A DNA stretch of 64,000 nt from Candidatus Acidiferrum typicum (GTDB lineage: Bacteria > Acidobacteriota > Terriglobia > Acidiferrales > UBA7541). The stretch's first letter is position 1. Every line of letters begins with the position of its first letter. The notes under the pieces were generated by a model that searched no databases, was not told the origin of the DNA, and saw only the letters and a program-made list of their open reading frames with translations. The stretch is taken from assembly GCA_002478115.1 (NCBI GenBank), contig DLMH01000187.1, forward strand, positions 62,416 through 126,415, written 5' to 3'. Shown here piece after piece: positions 50,335 through 58,739 of this stretch. Position numbers and translations under genes: made by a program.

Positions 50335-50661
50335 TCAGTTTAGCTTTGCTGACACTAGCACAAGGGCACTCTCCCAGATTTGCCCTCCGAGATAGGGGCC
50401 ATCTCCATCTGCGTCGTGCTGCGGTTCATCGAACCACACCCAGTAAACAGTATGCGTTCCGAGTGCGCTCCGTTCCAGGCGTGTCAGCCCTCCATCCCAC
50501 TTACCACTAATCGCGATGACTTCATCTGGCGGGGCGGAGATCGTGCCCATAGCCCCCTTTGCCCAGAAGAATCCAACCGAGACTCGCACTCGATCGCCCG
50601 CGGAAAACATTGCTATTACGGCATCACTCCTAAGATTTTCTAATGCGAAAGTGAGACTCAC
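50335..50661 (-). CDS. Small hypothetical protein with a SH3-like beta domain
   Basis: 108 residues. SAGDRVRVSVGFFWAKGAMGTISAPPDEVIAI and TVYWVWFDEPQHDADGDGPYLGGQIWESAL resemble a small conserved bacterial beta-barrel protein with an EPQxDADGDGPY motif. The Met at 50610, next to the conserved part, may be the true start. Unknown function. Confidence 0.62.
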   Translation of the reverse strand: MSLTFALENLRSDAVIAMFSAGDRVRVSVGFFWAKGAMGTISAPPDEVIAISGKWDGGLTRLERSALGTHTVYWVWFDEPQHDADGDGPYLGGQIWESALVLVSAKLN

Positions 50662-50711
50662 TCAACGAGAAAAGCCCTCAAGACCAATGACCAACAAGGG
50701 GCGCAGCCCGC

Positions 50712-53471
50712 TCAGGACTTCGGCGGCGCCGGCTTGTCGAAGCCCGCGGCAATCTGCTGCAGACGCTCGCGCAGGGTTTCGCCGAACCGGGAGAAGACTT
50801 CGCTGGTGGCTTCCTTCAAGCGCTCTTCGGCGGTCGCGGCGATTTTGGCGATGACATCGCGGGATTGATGATCCAGTGTAGCCACGGTTGCCACCATCCA
50901 GGAGTTGGTAATGTTTTCCAGGCGCCCGCGGTACTGCGCCGCCGCCTCTTCGCTGATCTGCGCCACCTCACTGCGCATTTCCGATTGCTTGGCGTCGCCT
51001 AGCGCTCTCCACGCATCCAGCACACTGCTGAAACTCGACTGCACTTTTTCCTGCGCCTCCGCCAGGCCCCTTTCCACCGCGCCGTGCATCGAGGTTTGGA
51101 AGCGCCGCAGAAAATCTTCCTGTCCGGAATTCAATTGGTTGCCATATTCCATGCGCGCCGCATCAAGGCGTTCGCGCGATTCTTCGACGCCCTTCTGCGT
51201 CAGTTCGTTGAACCCATCCAGCTCCTGCCGGGCATTGCGCTGAATTTCGTCCGTGAAAGCCGCCGAGGTCGTATCGGCCGCTTCGGAAAACAGGATTCGC
51301 ACGCGCTCAAACGCGTCACGCACCGATTCTTCCAATTGCTGTTGGGTCTGGCTCACAAAGCCGCGGCTCGCCTGGCTCAATTCGCTGCTAAACACGCTGG
51401 AAACCTCGCCGGCCTTTTCCCGAAGCTGCGCGCCAGACTGTTCCGCCAGCTTTTCCGTCAGAGTCTGCAACTGGGTTTGCGTTTTTTTCTCGTACCATTC
51501 CGCGGACTTGAACATTTCTTCCACGGTGTGGTGCTTCAGGTCCACGGCCTTGCTTTCCAGTTCCTCCAGGTTGCGTCCGGTAATGGCCTGCGCCGATTCA
51601 TTCAAGATCTGTTCCACGCTGCCGAGATTCTCGCGGAAGCGCGCCAGCGAATCGGCGAACGCTTCGTCGGCGGTGGCCCGCACGCGATCCTGTTGCATGG
51701 TCATGGCGGCATCCAGCAGCGAGCGGCCTCCCGCCAGCCGGTGAATGGCCTCTTCCGTGTGCGTCAGGTGCGGCTGCACCAGGGACTCCACCTGCCCGTC
51801 GAATTTCTCCAGCGCGGTGCTGTTGGCCGCTTCAAAGCTGCTGCGGATGCGCGCGTGAATTTCCTCAAACAGATTTTCCGAACGGCGCTGCAGTTCGTTG
51901 CGGTGCAGGCTGAGAACGTCGTTGAGTTGCGACTGGAAGCCGTCCACGGCCTGTTGCTGCACCGTTTCGATCCGGGCAGCGTGCTGCTCCAAGCGTTCGG
52001 AGACGCTGTTGGCGCGCACCAGGATATCTTCCAGTTGCCGCGTAGGCGCTTCCATCGCTTCGCGCACGCTGGTGCTCTGCTTGGCACCCTCTTCCTGCAA
52101 TTCCGCGCGGTAGCCCTTGGTCTCTTCGCGCAACTCTCCCGAAGCCCGCTCCTGGGCCGCCTGAATCGCCGATTCCAGGGTCGCCTGCCAGCGGCTCTGG
52201 GCGGACTCAAGTTCGCGGGCCAGTTGTTCGCGCAGGGAATTCTGCGCCTCCGTCAGTGTGCCGGACACGCGTTCGTGCAGCTCGTTCACCGCCGTCGTCA
52301 ACGCTTCCCGCTCCGCCCCTGTGGACTCCTCGCGCCGCCGCGCCTCTTCTTCGGCATGCTGCGCCGCCGCGTCCAGCCGCGAAGTCACTTGGGATTCGAC
52401 AACTTCCGCCTGGGTGCGCAGTTTTGCCGCGGCTTCCTCCGCCTGTCCGCAGAGGGTCTGCAGGGTTTCGTGCGCGGCGGAGAGTTGCTTTTCGTGTTGA
52501 TCGCGCTGCAAGGCGCCTTCGCGTGCTAGCTGCGCCGTCAATTCGTGCGTCAGTTGCTCCAATTGCGGCGCCAGCCAGCGAGGCAATTCCGTTTTCAATG
52601 ATTCCGTGGCGGCAGCCTGCGCGGAGCGTGTTCGCGTTTCCGTTTCCTGCTGGATCGTGCCGATGGCCTGGGCCGTTTCACGCGCTACCTCATCGCGGAA
52701 CGCCACGTACTTCTGCTCCCATTGCTCAAACGCCAGCCGGCGCTCGGCGCTGACCGCTTGCACCGCCGCTTCGCGCGCGGCCGCATGAATCTGCTGCTTC
52801 GCTTCTGCCAGCAGGCGTGCGACCTGCCGCGCCAGTTGCAACGACGCGTCCGTGGCGCTCGCCGGGGCCGGGAAGACCCGCAAGTTGTCCGGCAATGGTT
52901 CGCCCGGTTCTGCTTCGACCGGGGGCAGCGTCACTTCTCCCGAGAGCGGCATCGCCGAGCTGGACGGCAATTCGGCGGAAATTGCGCCGCCTGCGGAAAA
53001 GCTTGGCTCTTCCGGGAATGCAAACCAATCATCGGGCGGGAACGCAATCCCCCAGGCATTGCCGGCTTGCTCTAATTCCAAGGCAACTTGGAAAAGTTGC
53101 CGCACCGTCCGCGGCCGCTGGATCCACGCAACCTTGCCGCGCACGCGCCTCGGCGAATGGCCGGAATCCGGGTGGGGCACTTCCAGGTTCACCCACATGT
53201 TTTTCAGGACGTAGTGCTTGGACTGGTAGCGGCAGCCGTGGCAGTTGATGATCAGGGTCGAGGTGCGCTCGGCAAACGGACGCCCGAGGGCGTCCACACC
53301 GGTCACCGTGAGCGGCACGGCCTGCACGATCCGTGTGCTGCGCCGCTTCCTCAAATCAGAGCTTGCGTCCACTACGCCTTCGGTCACCATATCGCTCGCC
53401 TCGTCGTGAAGATGAGGCGCCTCATCGGGTGCCAGTTCGGGCCCGTCTTCTTCATTTTGCATGGTCGCCAT
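50712..53471 (-). CDS. PilZ-like domain followed by a giant coiled coil
   Basis: 919 residues. Residues about 40-150 resemble a PilZ domain: RKRRSTRIVQAVPLTVTG, NCHGC in place of the usual (D/N)xSxxG, then VNLEVPHPDSG and RGKVAWI; the second cyclic-di-GMP motif is altered, so binding is doubtful. A short disordered part follows, and from about 215 to 905 the chain is almost wholly helical and rich in Ala, Glu, Gln and Arg, a long coiled coil without membrane segments. It may be a cytoskeletal or signalling scaffold. It forms its own transcription unit near recR. Confidence 0.78.
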   Translation of the reverse strand: MATMQNEEDGPELAPDEAPHLHDEASDMVTEGVVDASSDLRKRRSTRIVQAVPLTVTGVDALGRPFAERTSTLIINCHGCRYQSKHYVLKNMWVNLEVPHPDSGHSPRRVRGKVAWIQRPRTVRQLFQVALELEQAGNAWGIAFPPDDWFAFPEEPSFSAGGAISAELPSSSAMPLSGEVTLPPVEAEPGEPLPDNLRVFPAPASATDASLQLARQVARLLAEAKQQIHAAAREAAVQAVSAERRLAFEQWEQKYVAFRDEVARETAQAIGTIQQETETRTRSAQAAATESLKTELPRWLAPQLEQLTHELTAQLAREGALQRDQHEKQLSAAHETLQTLCGQAEEAAAKLRTQAEVVESQVTSRLDAAAQHAEEEARRREESTGAEREALTTAVNELHERVSGTLTEAQNSLREQLARELESAQSRWQATLESAIQAAQERASGELREETKGYRAELQEEGAKQSTSVREAMEAPTRQLEDILVRANSVSERLEQHAARIETVQQQAVDGFQSQLNDVLSLHRNELQRRSENLFEEIHARIRSSFEAANSTALEKFDGQVESLVQPHLTHTEEAIHRLAGGRSLLDAAMTMQQDRVRATADEAFADSLARFRENLGSVEQILNESAQAITGRNLEELESKAVDLKHHTVEEMFKSAEWYEKKTQTQLQTLTEKLAEQSGAQLREKAGEVSSVFSSELSQASRGFVSQTQQQLEESVRDAFERVRILFSEAADTTSAAFTDEIQRNARQELDGFNELTQKGVEESRERLDAARMEYGNQLNSGQEDFLRRFQTSMHGAVERGLAEAQEKVQSSFSSVLDAWRALGDAKQSEMRSEVAQISEEAAAQYRGRLENITNSWMVATVATLDHQSRDVIAKIAATAEERLKEATSEVFSRFGETLRERLQQIAAGFDKPAPPKS

Positions 53472-53501
53472 ACCCTGCTTAACATCTATCCTTGCAATAA
53501 C

Positions 53502-53831
53502 TTAGGACTGCTTCGGGGGCAGGACATCGTGCTCCTGTCCTCGCCGTGCCCCGCTCAGAAACGTCCATATTTCCTTGGCCACCCAGATTGGCCCTACCAG
53601 CAAATAGATCGCTCCCTGAAAAAACGCCGGGTTATTGCCTTCGACCCGGTGTCCTACGAACAGGAGAACCCAGCCCCCCACGAAACACGATACTCCCCAC
53701 CGCCACCTCAATAGCACCAGGAGGATAATCCCCGCAAAAATCAGCGGGATCCCAATGCCATGGAGCAACTTATTCCATGGGGAACCATGTTGGTGATCGT
53801 ACTGAGCCATGTAGTGCGCCAATCCGGGCAT
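53502..53831 (-). CDS. DUF962/Mpo1-like membrane protein
   Basis: 109 residues with two to three hydrophobic segments. YMAQYDHQHGSPWNKLLHGIGIPLIFAG has the HxxxNxxxH pattern, and FVGHRVEGNNPAFFQGAIYLLVGPIWVAKEI has the second His motif of the DUF962 family. The yeast member Mpo1 is an iron-dependent dioxygenase that shortens 2-hydroxy fatty acids; a similar reaction here is inference. It is 30 bases downstream of the PilZ gene. Confidence 0.85.
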   Translation of the reverse strand: MPGLAHYMAQYDHQHGSPWNKLLHGIGIPLIFAGIILLVLLRWRWGVSCFVGGWVLLFVGHRVEGNNPAFFQGAIYLLVGPIWVAKEIWTFLSGARRGQEHDVLPPKQS

Positions 53832-54003
53832 TGCGCACCTCCTGCACCGGTTCGTGTCGAACCAGTCGCGATTTGGTGGGGACTTCCACCGCGGGAATCA
53901 AACTCTATCCTGAATTGTTCTGCTTGCCTAGAGGGAGAAACATCCTAGACGTACTAGCGCTGCCGGTTCACGAGTTTTCCGCTTTTTCTTCTTGCATTTG
54001 CGG

Positions 54004-54966
54004 TCAACCCGTGGAGATTCCCGCCTGCTGCCGCACTGCCTCGGAAATATTGCGCCCGGTGACGAGCAAAACTGTTTGCCCCGCGCGTGGTCCGCTGTTG
54101 ATGTACGCCGCCACAGCGGCGGCGCCCGCGGGCTCCGCCAAAAGTCCCTCGTTCAGGCGAAGTCGCCGGATGGCCTCGAGCATTTCTTCCTCTTTGACCA
54201 GAAGCACCTCGTCCACCGCCTCGCGGATGCTCGCCACATTGCCCTCGTCCGGCGTGCGTGTCGCCAATCCATCCGCGCACGTGTCGCAAGTGTCGGTGTG
54301 CACCGCCTTGCCCTGTTGCCAGGACAAATAATAGGAAGGCGCGCGTTCGGCTTGCACGCCGACGACTCTCACGGAAGGCGCGCGCTGCTTCAATGCCGCG
54401 CCCATCCCGCGGATCAGCGCCGTGTCTCCCATCGGCACAATCACGGTGGTCATTGCGGGCAACTGCTCCAGGAGTTCCATGGCGATCGTGGCAGGGCCCG
54501 CGGGAAGATCGGGATCGGTCGCATCATTCAAGAAATAGACGCCGGGGCGCTGGGCGTACTCGTTCGCGTGCTGAAATGCGCCGGCGAGGTCGGGGCTGCC
54601 CGTATCCACGATCCGCGCACCCAATTGCTCAATTTTCTTGCGTTTCACGGGAACGGGATGCTCCGGCAGGAAAATGATGGCCGGCACGCCCAGCGATTTC
54701 GCGGCAAACGCGACCGCCGCGCCGTGATTGCCGGTGCTGCAAGCGATCACTTCTTCGATGCGGCGGCGTTTCAGGTTGCTGGCGAGGGCGAAGAGCGCGC
54801 CGCGCGGCTTGAACGAGCCCGTGGGAAGCACCGTTTCGTTTTTAAGGTAGACCTGAGCGCCCGCGCTACCCAGGGTTTTCGACTTGATCAGCGGCGTTGC
54901 CCCGAAATGCTGCAACAGCAGGTTTTGCGCTTCGCGGATCGCCGAGAATCGCGGAAAAATGGGCAT
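54004..54966 (-). CDS. Pyridoxal-phosphate threonine/serine dehydratase-like enzyme
   Basis: 320 residues, fold type II. TPLIKSKTL, VYLKNETVLPTGSFKPRGALFAL (Lys forming the Schiff base at about 53), IACSTGNHGAAVAFAAKSLG and AEPAGAAAVAAY are dehydratase motifs. The phosphate-binding glycine loop, normally GGGGL, reads VPMGDTALIRG, and no regulatory ACT domain is present, so it is nearer to catabolic or racemase-like members than to biosynthetic IlvA. An odd HTDTCDTCADGLATRTP at about 235 replaces the usual TIADG region. The substrate is not certain. Confidence 0.85.
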   Translation of the reverse strand: MPIFPRFSAIREAQNLLLQHFGATPLIKSKTLGSAGAQVYLKNETVLPTGSFKPRGALFALASNLKRRRIEEVIACSTGNHGAAVAFAAKSLGVPAIIFLPEHPVPVKRKKIEQLGARIVDTGSPDLAGAFQHANEYAQRPGVYFLNDATDPDLPAGPATIAMELLEQLPAMTTVIVPMGDTALIRGMGAALKQRAPSVRVVGVQAERAPSYYLSWQQGKAVHTDTCDTCADGLATRTPDEGNVASIREAVDEVLLVKEEEMLEAIRRLRLNEGLLAEPAGAAAVAAYINSGPRAGQTVLLVTGRNISEAVRQQAGISTG

Positions 54967-55108
54967 GGATCGAAGCTTTCTCGCCGGCCGGGGTCTTACC
55001 CTCGCATCCCAAGATAGTACTTCGCCGCTTTTCTCTATTCCAGACCCTGGCCGTCAACCGCAAAATTTTCAGAACACGGGTCGCCGCTATGCCAAATCGT
55101 TCCCGGCG

Positions 55109-55708
55109 TCACAGCTCGCGCCGCCCCTCCATGGCCTTCAGCATAGTGACTTCGTCGGCATATTCCAGATCCGCGCCTACGGGAATGCCGACGCCGATGC
55201 GTGTAACGCGCACGCCCAGCGGCTTCAGCAATTTCGAAAGGTAGATGGCGGTCGCTTCGCCTTCGGCAGTGGGATTCGTGGCGATGATGATTTCCTCGAC
55301 CGTGCCGCCTTTCAGGCGTTCGATCAGGCTCTTGATGTGCAGTTGCTCCGGCCCGCGTCCCTGCAAAGGCGAAAGCGAGCCGCCCATCACGTGATACATC
55401 CCGCTGTAGGTGCGGGTCTTCTCGATGGCCAGAATGTTATGCGCTTCCTCCACGACGCAAATCGTACCCTTGTTCCGCGTGGGTCCCACGCAATAGAGAC
55501 ACGGATCGGTATCCGTGATGTTGTAGCAGACCGTGCACGTGCGAATCTTTTCCCTGGCGTCGCGGATGGCCTCGGCCAGCGAGAGGGCCTCTTCCGGCGC
55601 GCCCCGCAATAAATGGAAGGCCAGGCGCTGCGCGGTCTTCTGCCCGATGCCGGGCAGGTGCTTCAGCTCGTCGATGAGTCTTTCCACGGGAGCGGCAAAA
55701 TCAGGCAT
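55109..55708 (-). CDS. recR: Recombination mediator RecR
   Basis: 199 residues from the Met at 55708. [28 protein letters not shown] is the helix-hairpin-helix; [16 protein letters not shown] is the zinc finger; [41 protein letters not shown] is the Toprim domain; and [32 protein letters not shown] is the Walker B-like tail. RecR, with RecO, loads RecA on gapped DNA. In many bacteria it follows ybaB; here 5.2 kb with other genes separates them. Confidence 0.97.
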   Translation of the reverse strand: MPDFAAPVERLIDELKHLPGIGQKTAQRLAFHLLRGAPEEALSLAEAIRDAREKIRTCTVCYNITDTDPCLYCVGPTRNKGTICVVEEAHNILAIEKTRTYSGMYHVMGGSLSPLQGRGPEQLHIKSLIERLKGGTVEEIIIATNPTAEGEATAIYLSKLLKPLGVRVTRIGVGIPVGADLEYADEVTMLKAMEGRREL

Positions 55709-55757
55709 GCCCCTTGTGTAGCACAGGCGTGCTTCCCGAAGCAAACACGCCCGTTTT

Positions 55758-56504
55758 GGTAGTGTCCTAATTTCAAATTCCAGCTATGGGGGTACCCGAC
55801 GGCGTTTAAGGGTCGTTCCAGTTTAGACTTCAGCCGACCGCAGGCGGATTGACATTGTATTGGGGGCGGCACTAGCATCATCTGAATCGAGGACCGCTAC
55901 ATATGAAACCATTGTTCGCAGTTCACGGCGGGGAGTACCTTGTCGGGTCACACATCGAGAAACACTTCAAGCGGGTGAATGTCTGGATTCCGTCTCGGGA
56001 CACGGGCATAGACCTGTTGGTTTCCGACCACAGGAACCGACGCACCGTGTCGCTTCAGGTAAAGTTTTCCAAAGATTACCTCGTCACCGAGGGGAAACCC
56101 GAATTTCTGAAAAGCCTTCGCGCATCTGGCTGGTGGATGATTGACCGCGATAAGCTTCGGACGTCGCCATCAGATTTTTGGGTATTCGTGTTGTTTGGGT
56201 TTGCAGGACGCACGACTGATTTTGTAGTCGTGCCCCGCTGGGAGTTAGCGCGTCGCCTACAATCACTTCTTCAGAAGAAAATGATTAAGTCCTACTTGAC
56301 GGTTACGGAGCGCGATGGATGCTGGGAGACCAGGGGCTTGAAAGACAAAGATATGCGTCGCATCGCGGATGGTGAGTTTCGAGATGCGCGTCGTGACCTG
56401 AAGGCATGGCTTAATAATTGGCGTCCGGTTGCACGACTCAACAGATAACCGAGGGACGCCCTAGCGCACTTCTTGCCGCAGATTTTCCAAATTAGGACAC
56501 TACC
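55758..56504. mobile_element. Small element with perfect 16-bp terminal inverted repeats and one cargo gene
   Basis: GGTAGTGTCCTAATTT at 55758-55773 is the exact reverse complement of AAATTAGGACACTACC at 56489-56504. Between them lie 715 bases with one gene and no transposase. The pair of TA dinucleotides near the ends would fit a TA target duplication (element from GTGTCC to GGACAC), as for Tc1/IS630-type elements, but longer duplications are not seen. It interrupts the recR-to-dxs gap. Confidence 0.62.
55903..56448 (+). CDS. PD-(D/E)XK nuclease-like protein carried by the small element
   Basis: 181 residues, moderate GC. GEYLVGSHIEKHFKRVNVWIPSRDTGIDLLVSDHRNRRTVSLQVKFSKDYL at about 8-58 gives the layout of a PD-(D/E)XK fold: a helix, then GIDLLV (Asp), then a strand with QVK, as in restriction and repair endonucleases and DUF4365-like proteins. 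FVFVLFG-type strand and a basic C-terminus follow. GAGGAC lies upstream of the start. It lies alone between perfect inverted repeats, so it is cargo rather than a resident gene. Confidence 0.68.
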   Translation: MKPLFAVHGGEYLVGSHIEKHFKRVNVWIPSRDTGIDLLVSDHRNRRTVSLQVKFSKDYLVTEGKPEFLKSLRASGWWMIDRDKLRTSPSDFWVFVLFGFAGRTTDFVVVPRWELARRLQSLLQKKMIKSYLTVTERDGCWETRGLKDKDMRRIADGEFRDARRDLKAWLNNWRPVARLNR

Positions 56505-56573
56505 GCCGATTTCGGGGTATCCTTTAAGGAGAACCCCTCATCTAACTGGCAAGCAAAGTCTTGTTTAGAGGAT

Positions 56574-58487
56574 ATGGCTCAACTACTTGACGGAATCCGC
56601 TCCCCTGCGGACGTAAAGCAACTCAACTTCTCGCAGCTCGAGCAGCTCGCGGCGGAAATCCGCGAGGAACTCATCACCGTTCTCGCGAAAAATGGCGGGC
56701 ACCTGGGCCCGAATCTGGGCGTCGTGGAACTCACCATCGCCATGCACTACGTTTTTGACACGCCCAAGGATCATTTCGTTTTCGACGTGAGTCACCAGGC
56801 CTACGTGCACAAATTGCTGACCGGGCGGCGCGACCTTTTTCACACCATTCGTAAGCCGGGGGGCTTGAACGGCTTCATGCTGCGCACCGAAAGCGAACAT
56901 GATTGTTACGGTGCGGGCCATGCCGGCACGGCGCTCTCCGCGGCATTGGGCATGGCCGTGGCGCGGGACAGGCAGGGCGGTTGCGAACACGTGGTGGCTC
57001 TCGCCGGTGATGCCGCGTTCACCTGTGGCATCACGTTTGAAGCGCTGAACAATATCGCCCACCACACGGAAAAGCTGCTGGTCATCCTCAATGACAACGA
57101 GTGGTCCATCGACAAAAACGTCGGGGCGATTGCCGCCTATCTCAACAGGATCGTCACCCATCCGAAATTCGACGCGTTGCACGGCCACGCCGGGAAATTC
57201 GTAAAACTCCTTGGCGGGCAGAGCGCCTTCCGTCTGGCAAAGAAAGCCGAAGAAGCCGCCAAAAGCATGTTGTGGCCCAGCGTCATTTTCGAGGAACTCG
57301 GCTTGAAGTATTACGGCCCCATCGATGGCCACGACATTCCAACACTTATCCACACGCTCGAATCGCTGAAGCGGCAGAAGCGGCCGTCCCTGCTTCACGT
57401 GCTAACCACGAAGGGGAAGGGCTTCGAACCGGCCCTGCGCAGACAGAAGAAATTCCATGGCCTCGGCCCTTACGATCCGGAAACGGGCGAAACAAAGCCG
57501 GCCGGAACCCCAACCTATTCCGAAGTCTTCGCCGATACGCTCAACAAACTGGCGGACCGTGATCCGAACATCGTGGCCATCACCGCGGCAATGCCGAATG
57601 GCACCGCGCTCGACCGCTTCCAGGCAAAGCATCCTGGGAAATATTTTGATGTGGGCATCGCCGAAGAACACGCCGTGCTCTTCGCCGCGGGCCTGGCCGC
57701 CAAGGGACTGAAGCCCGTCGTGGCCATCTATTCGACGTTTTTGCAGCGCGCTTTCGATCCCATCGTCCACGATGTCTGCCTGCAGAATCTTCCCGTGGTT
57801 TTCTGCATGGATCGTGGCAGCCTTTCCGGCGACGATGGCCCCACGCATCACGGCCTCTTCGACATCAGTTATTTGCGCGGAATCCCCAACATCGTGCACA
57901 TGGTGCCGAAGGATGAAGACGAACTTGCGGACATGCTCTATACCGCGACGCTCCACAATGGCCCTATCGCTATCCGGTATCCTCGCGGCGCCGGTAGGGG
58001 CGTGGAAATCAAGCCGTTTCCCAAAGCGATTCCCATCGGCAAAGCGGAAATCCTTCGCTCCTCCGAAAATGACCGCGTCGCGATTTTCGCCTTGGGCGCG
58101 ATGGTGCCGCTGGCGGATGAGATTGCCGCGCAACTCGAAAAGCAGGATGTCAGCGCGGCAGTGATCAACGCGCGCTTCAGCAAGCCGCTGGACTCGCGGA
58201 CGCTGGAATTTTTCGCCCGGAATGTGGACGTCATTCTCACGCTGGAAGATCACGTGCTGATGGGCGGTTTTGGCAGCGCGGTCCTTGAAGAGCTCAACAA
58301 CCTCGGCATTCAAAAACCGGTTGAGCGGATCGGCTGGCCCGACCAGTTCATCGAACACGGCAAACCCGAGCAACTCCGCGCCAAATACGGTCTTACGGCT
58401 GTTGCGGCTTTGCTGAAACTGCGTCCCCATCTGCAAATTCGGGAGTCTCAGCGCGCTCCGATTCCATTCCGCGCGGTTTCCCGTTAG
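56574..58487 (+). CDS. dxs: 1-deoxy-D-xylulose-5-phosphate synthase
   Basis: 637 residues. ITVLAKNGGHLGPNLGVVELTIAMHYVF, FDVSHQAYVHKLLTGRRDLF, GLNGFMLRTESEHDCYGAGHAGTALSAALGMA and FDVGIAEEHAVLFAAGLAAKGLKPVVAIYSTFLQRAFDPIVHDVCLQNLPVVFCMDRGSLSGDDGPTHHG define Dxs. The thiamine-diphosphate motif is GDAAFTCG...NDNEWSID, with GDA instead of GDG, seen in a divergent Dxs group. It condenses pyruvate with glyceraldehyde-3-phosphate, opening the MEP isoprenoid pathway. AGAGGAT precedes the ATG. No other MEP gene is nearby. Confidence 0.93.
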   Translation: MAQLLDGIRSPADVKQLNFSQLEQLAAEIREELITVLAKNGGHLGPNLGVVELTIAMHYVFDTPKDHFVFDVSHQAYVHKLLTGRRDLFHTIRKPGGLNGFMLRTESEHDCYGAGHAGTALSAALGMAVARDRQGGCEHVVALAGDAAFTCGITFEALNNIAHHTEKLLVILNDNEWSIDKNVGAIAAYLNRIVTHPKFDALHGHAGKFVKLLGGQSAFRLAKKAEEAAKSMLWPSVIFEELGLKYYGPIDGHDIPTLIHTLESLKRQKRPSLLHVLTTKGKGFEPALRRQKKFHGLGPYDPETGETKPAGTPTYSEVFADTLNKLADRDPNIVAITAAMPNGTALDRFQAKHPGKYFDVGIAEEHAVLFAAGLAAKGLKPVVAIYSTFLQRAFDPIVHDVCLQNLPVVFCMDRGSLSGDDGPTHHGLFDISYLRGIPNIVHMVPKDEDELADMLYTATLHNGPIAIRYPRGAGRGVEIKPFPKAIPIGKAEILRSSENDRVAIFALGAMVPLADEIAAQLEKQDVSAAVINARFSKPLDSRTLEFFARNVDVILTLEDHVLMGGFGSAVLEELNNLGIQKPVERIGWPDQFIEHGKPEQLRAKYGLTAVAALLKLRPHLQIRESQRAPIPFRAVSR

Positions 58488-58520
58488 TGTGCTGTCCCAC
58501 AAGTTCGTCGCACTTGTTTT

Positions 58521-58587
58521 TAGGGGGTCAGGGCTTCAGCCCTGACATAAAGGCTGCAAAATGAATTGGGCTTTAGCCCCTGAAGAC
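58521..58587. repeat. Dispersed palindromic repeat, family C
   Basis: GGGTCAGGGCTTCAGCCCTG then GGGCTTTAGCCCC, the two-hairpin layout of family C, after dxs. The rest of the 252-base gap shows nothing recognisable. Confidence 0.7.
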
Positions 58588-58739
58588 TCTGGGCATATTC
58601 ACTTTGTTTTCGAAACACAACACTGGTTCCCCGCTTGCGATACCGTTGCAACGTTTTCGGCGAGCCGGTTGACACTTGGCTCTTCGCCAAGTAAGGTTCC
58701 ACAGGATAATTCGCCTGCCAATTTTCAAGGAGCAACCGG

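Noticed and set aside
51084..52529. 481-codon plus-strand open frame
   Set aside because: Antisense shadow of the coiled-coil gene; Leu/Arg/Phe-rich composition with no motif, caused by high GC.
55758..56504. The inverted repeats as a terminator pair or attachment site
   Set aside because: They are 715 bases apart and inverted, so they cannot form a local hairpin; no integrase is present.
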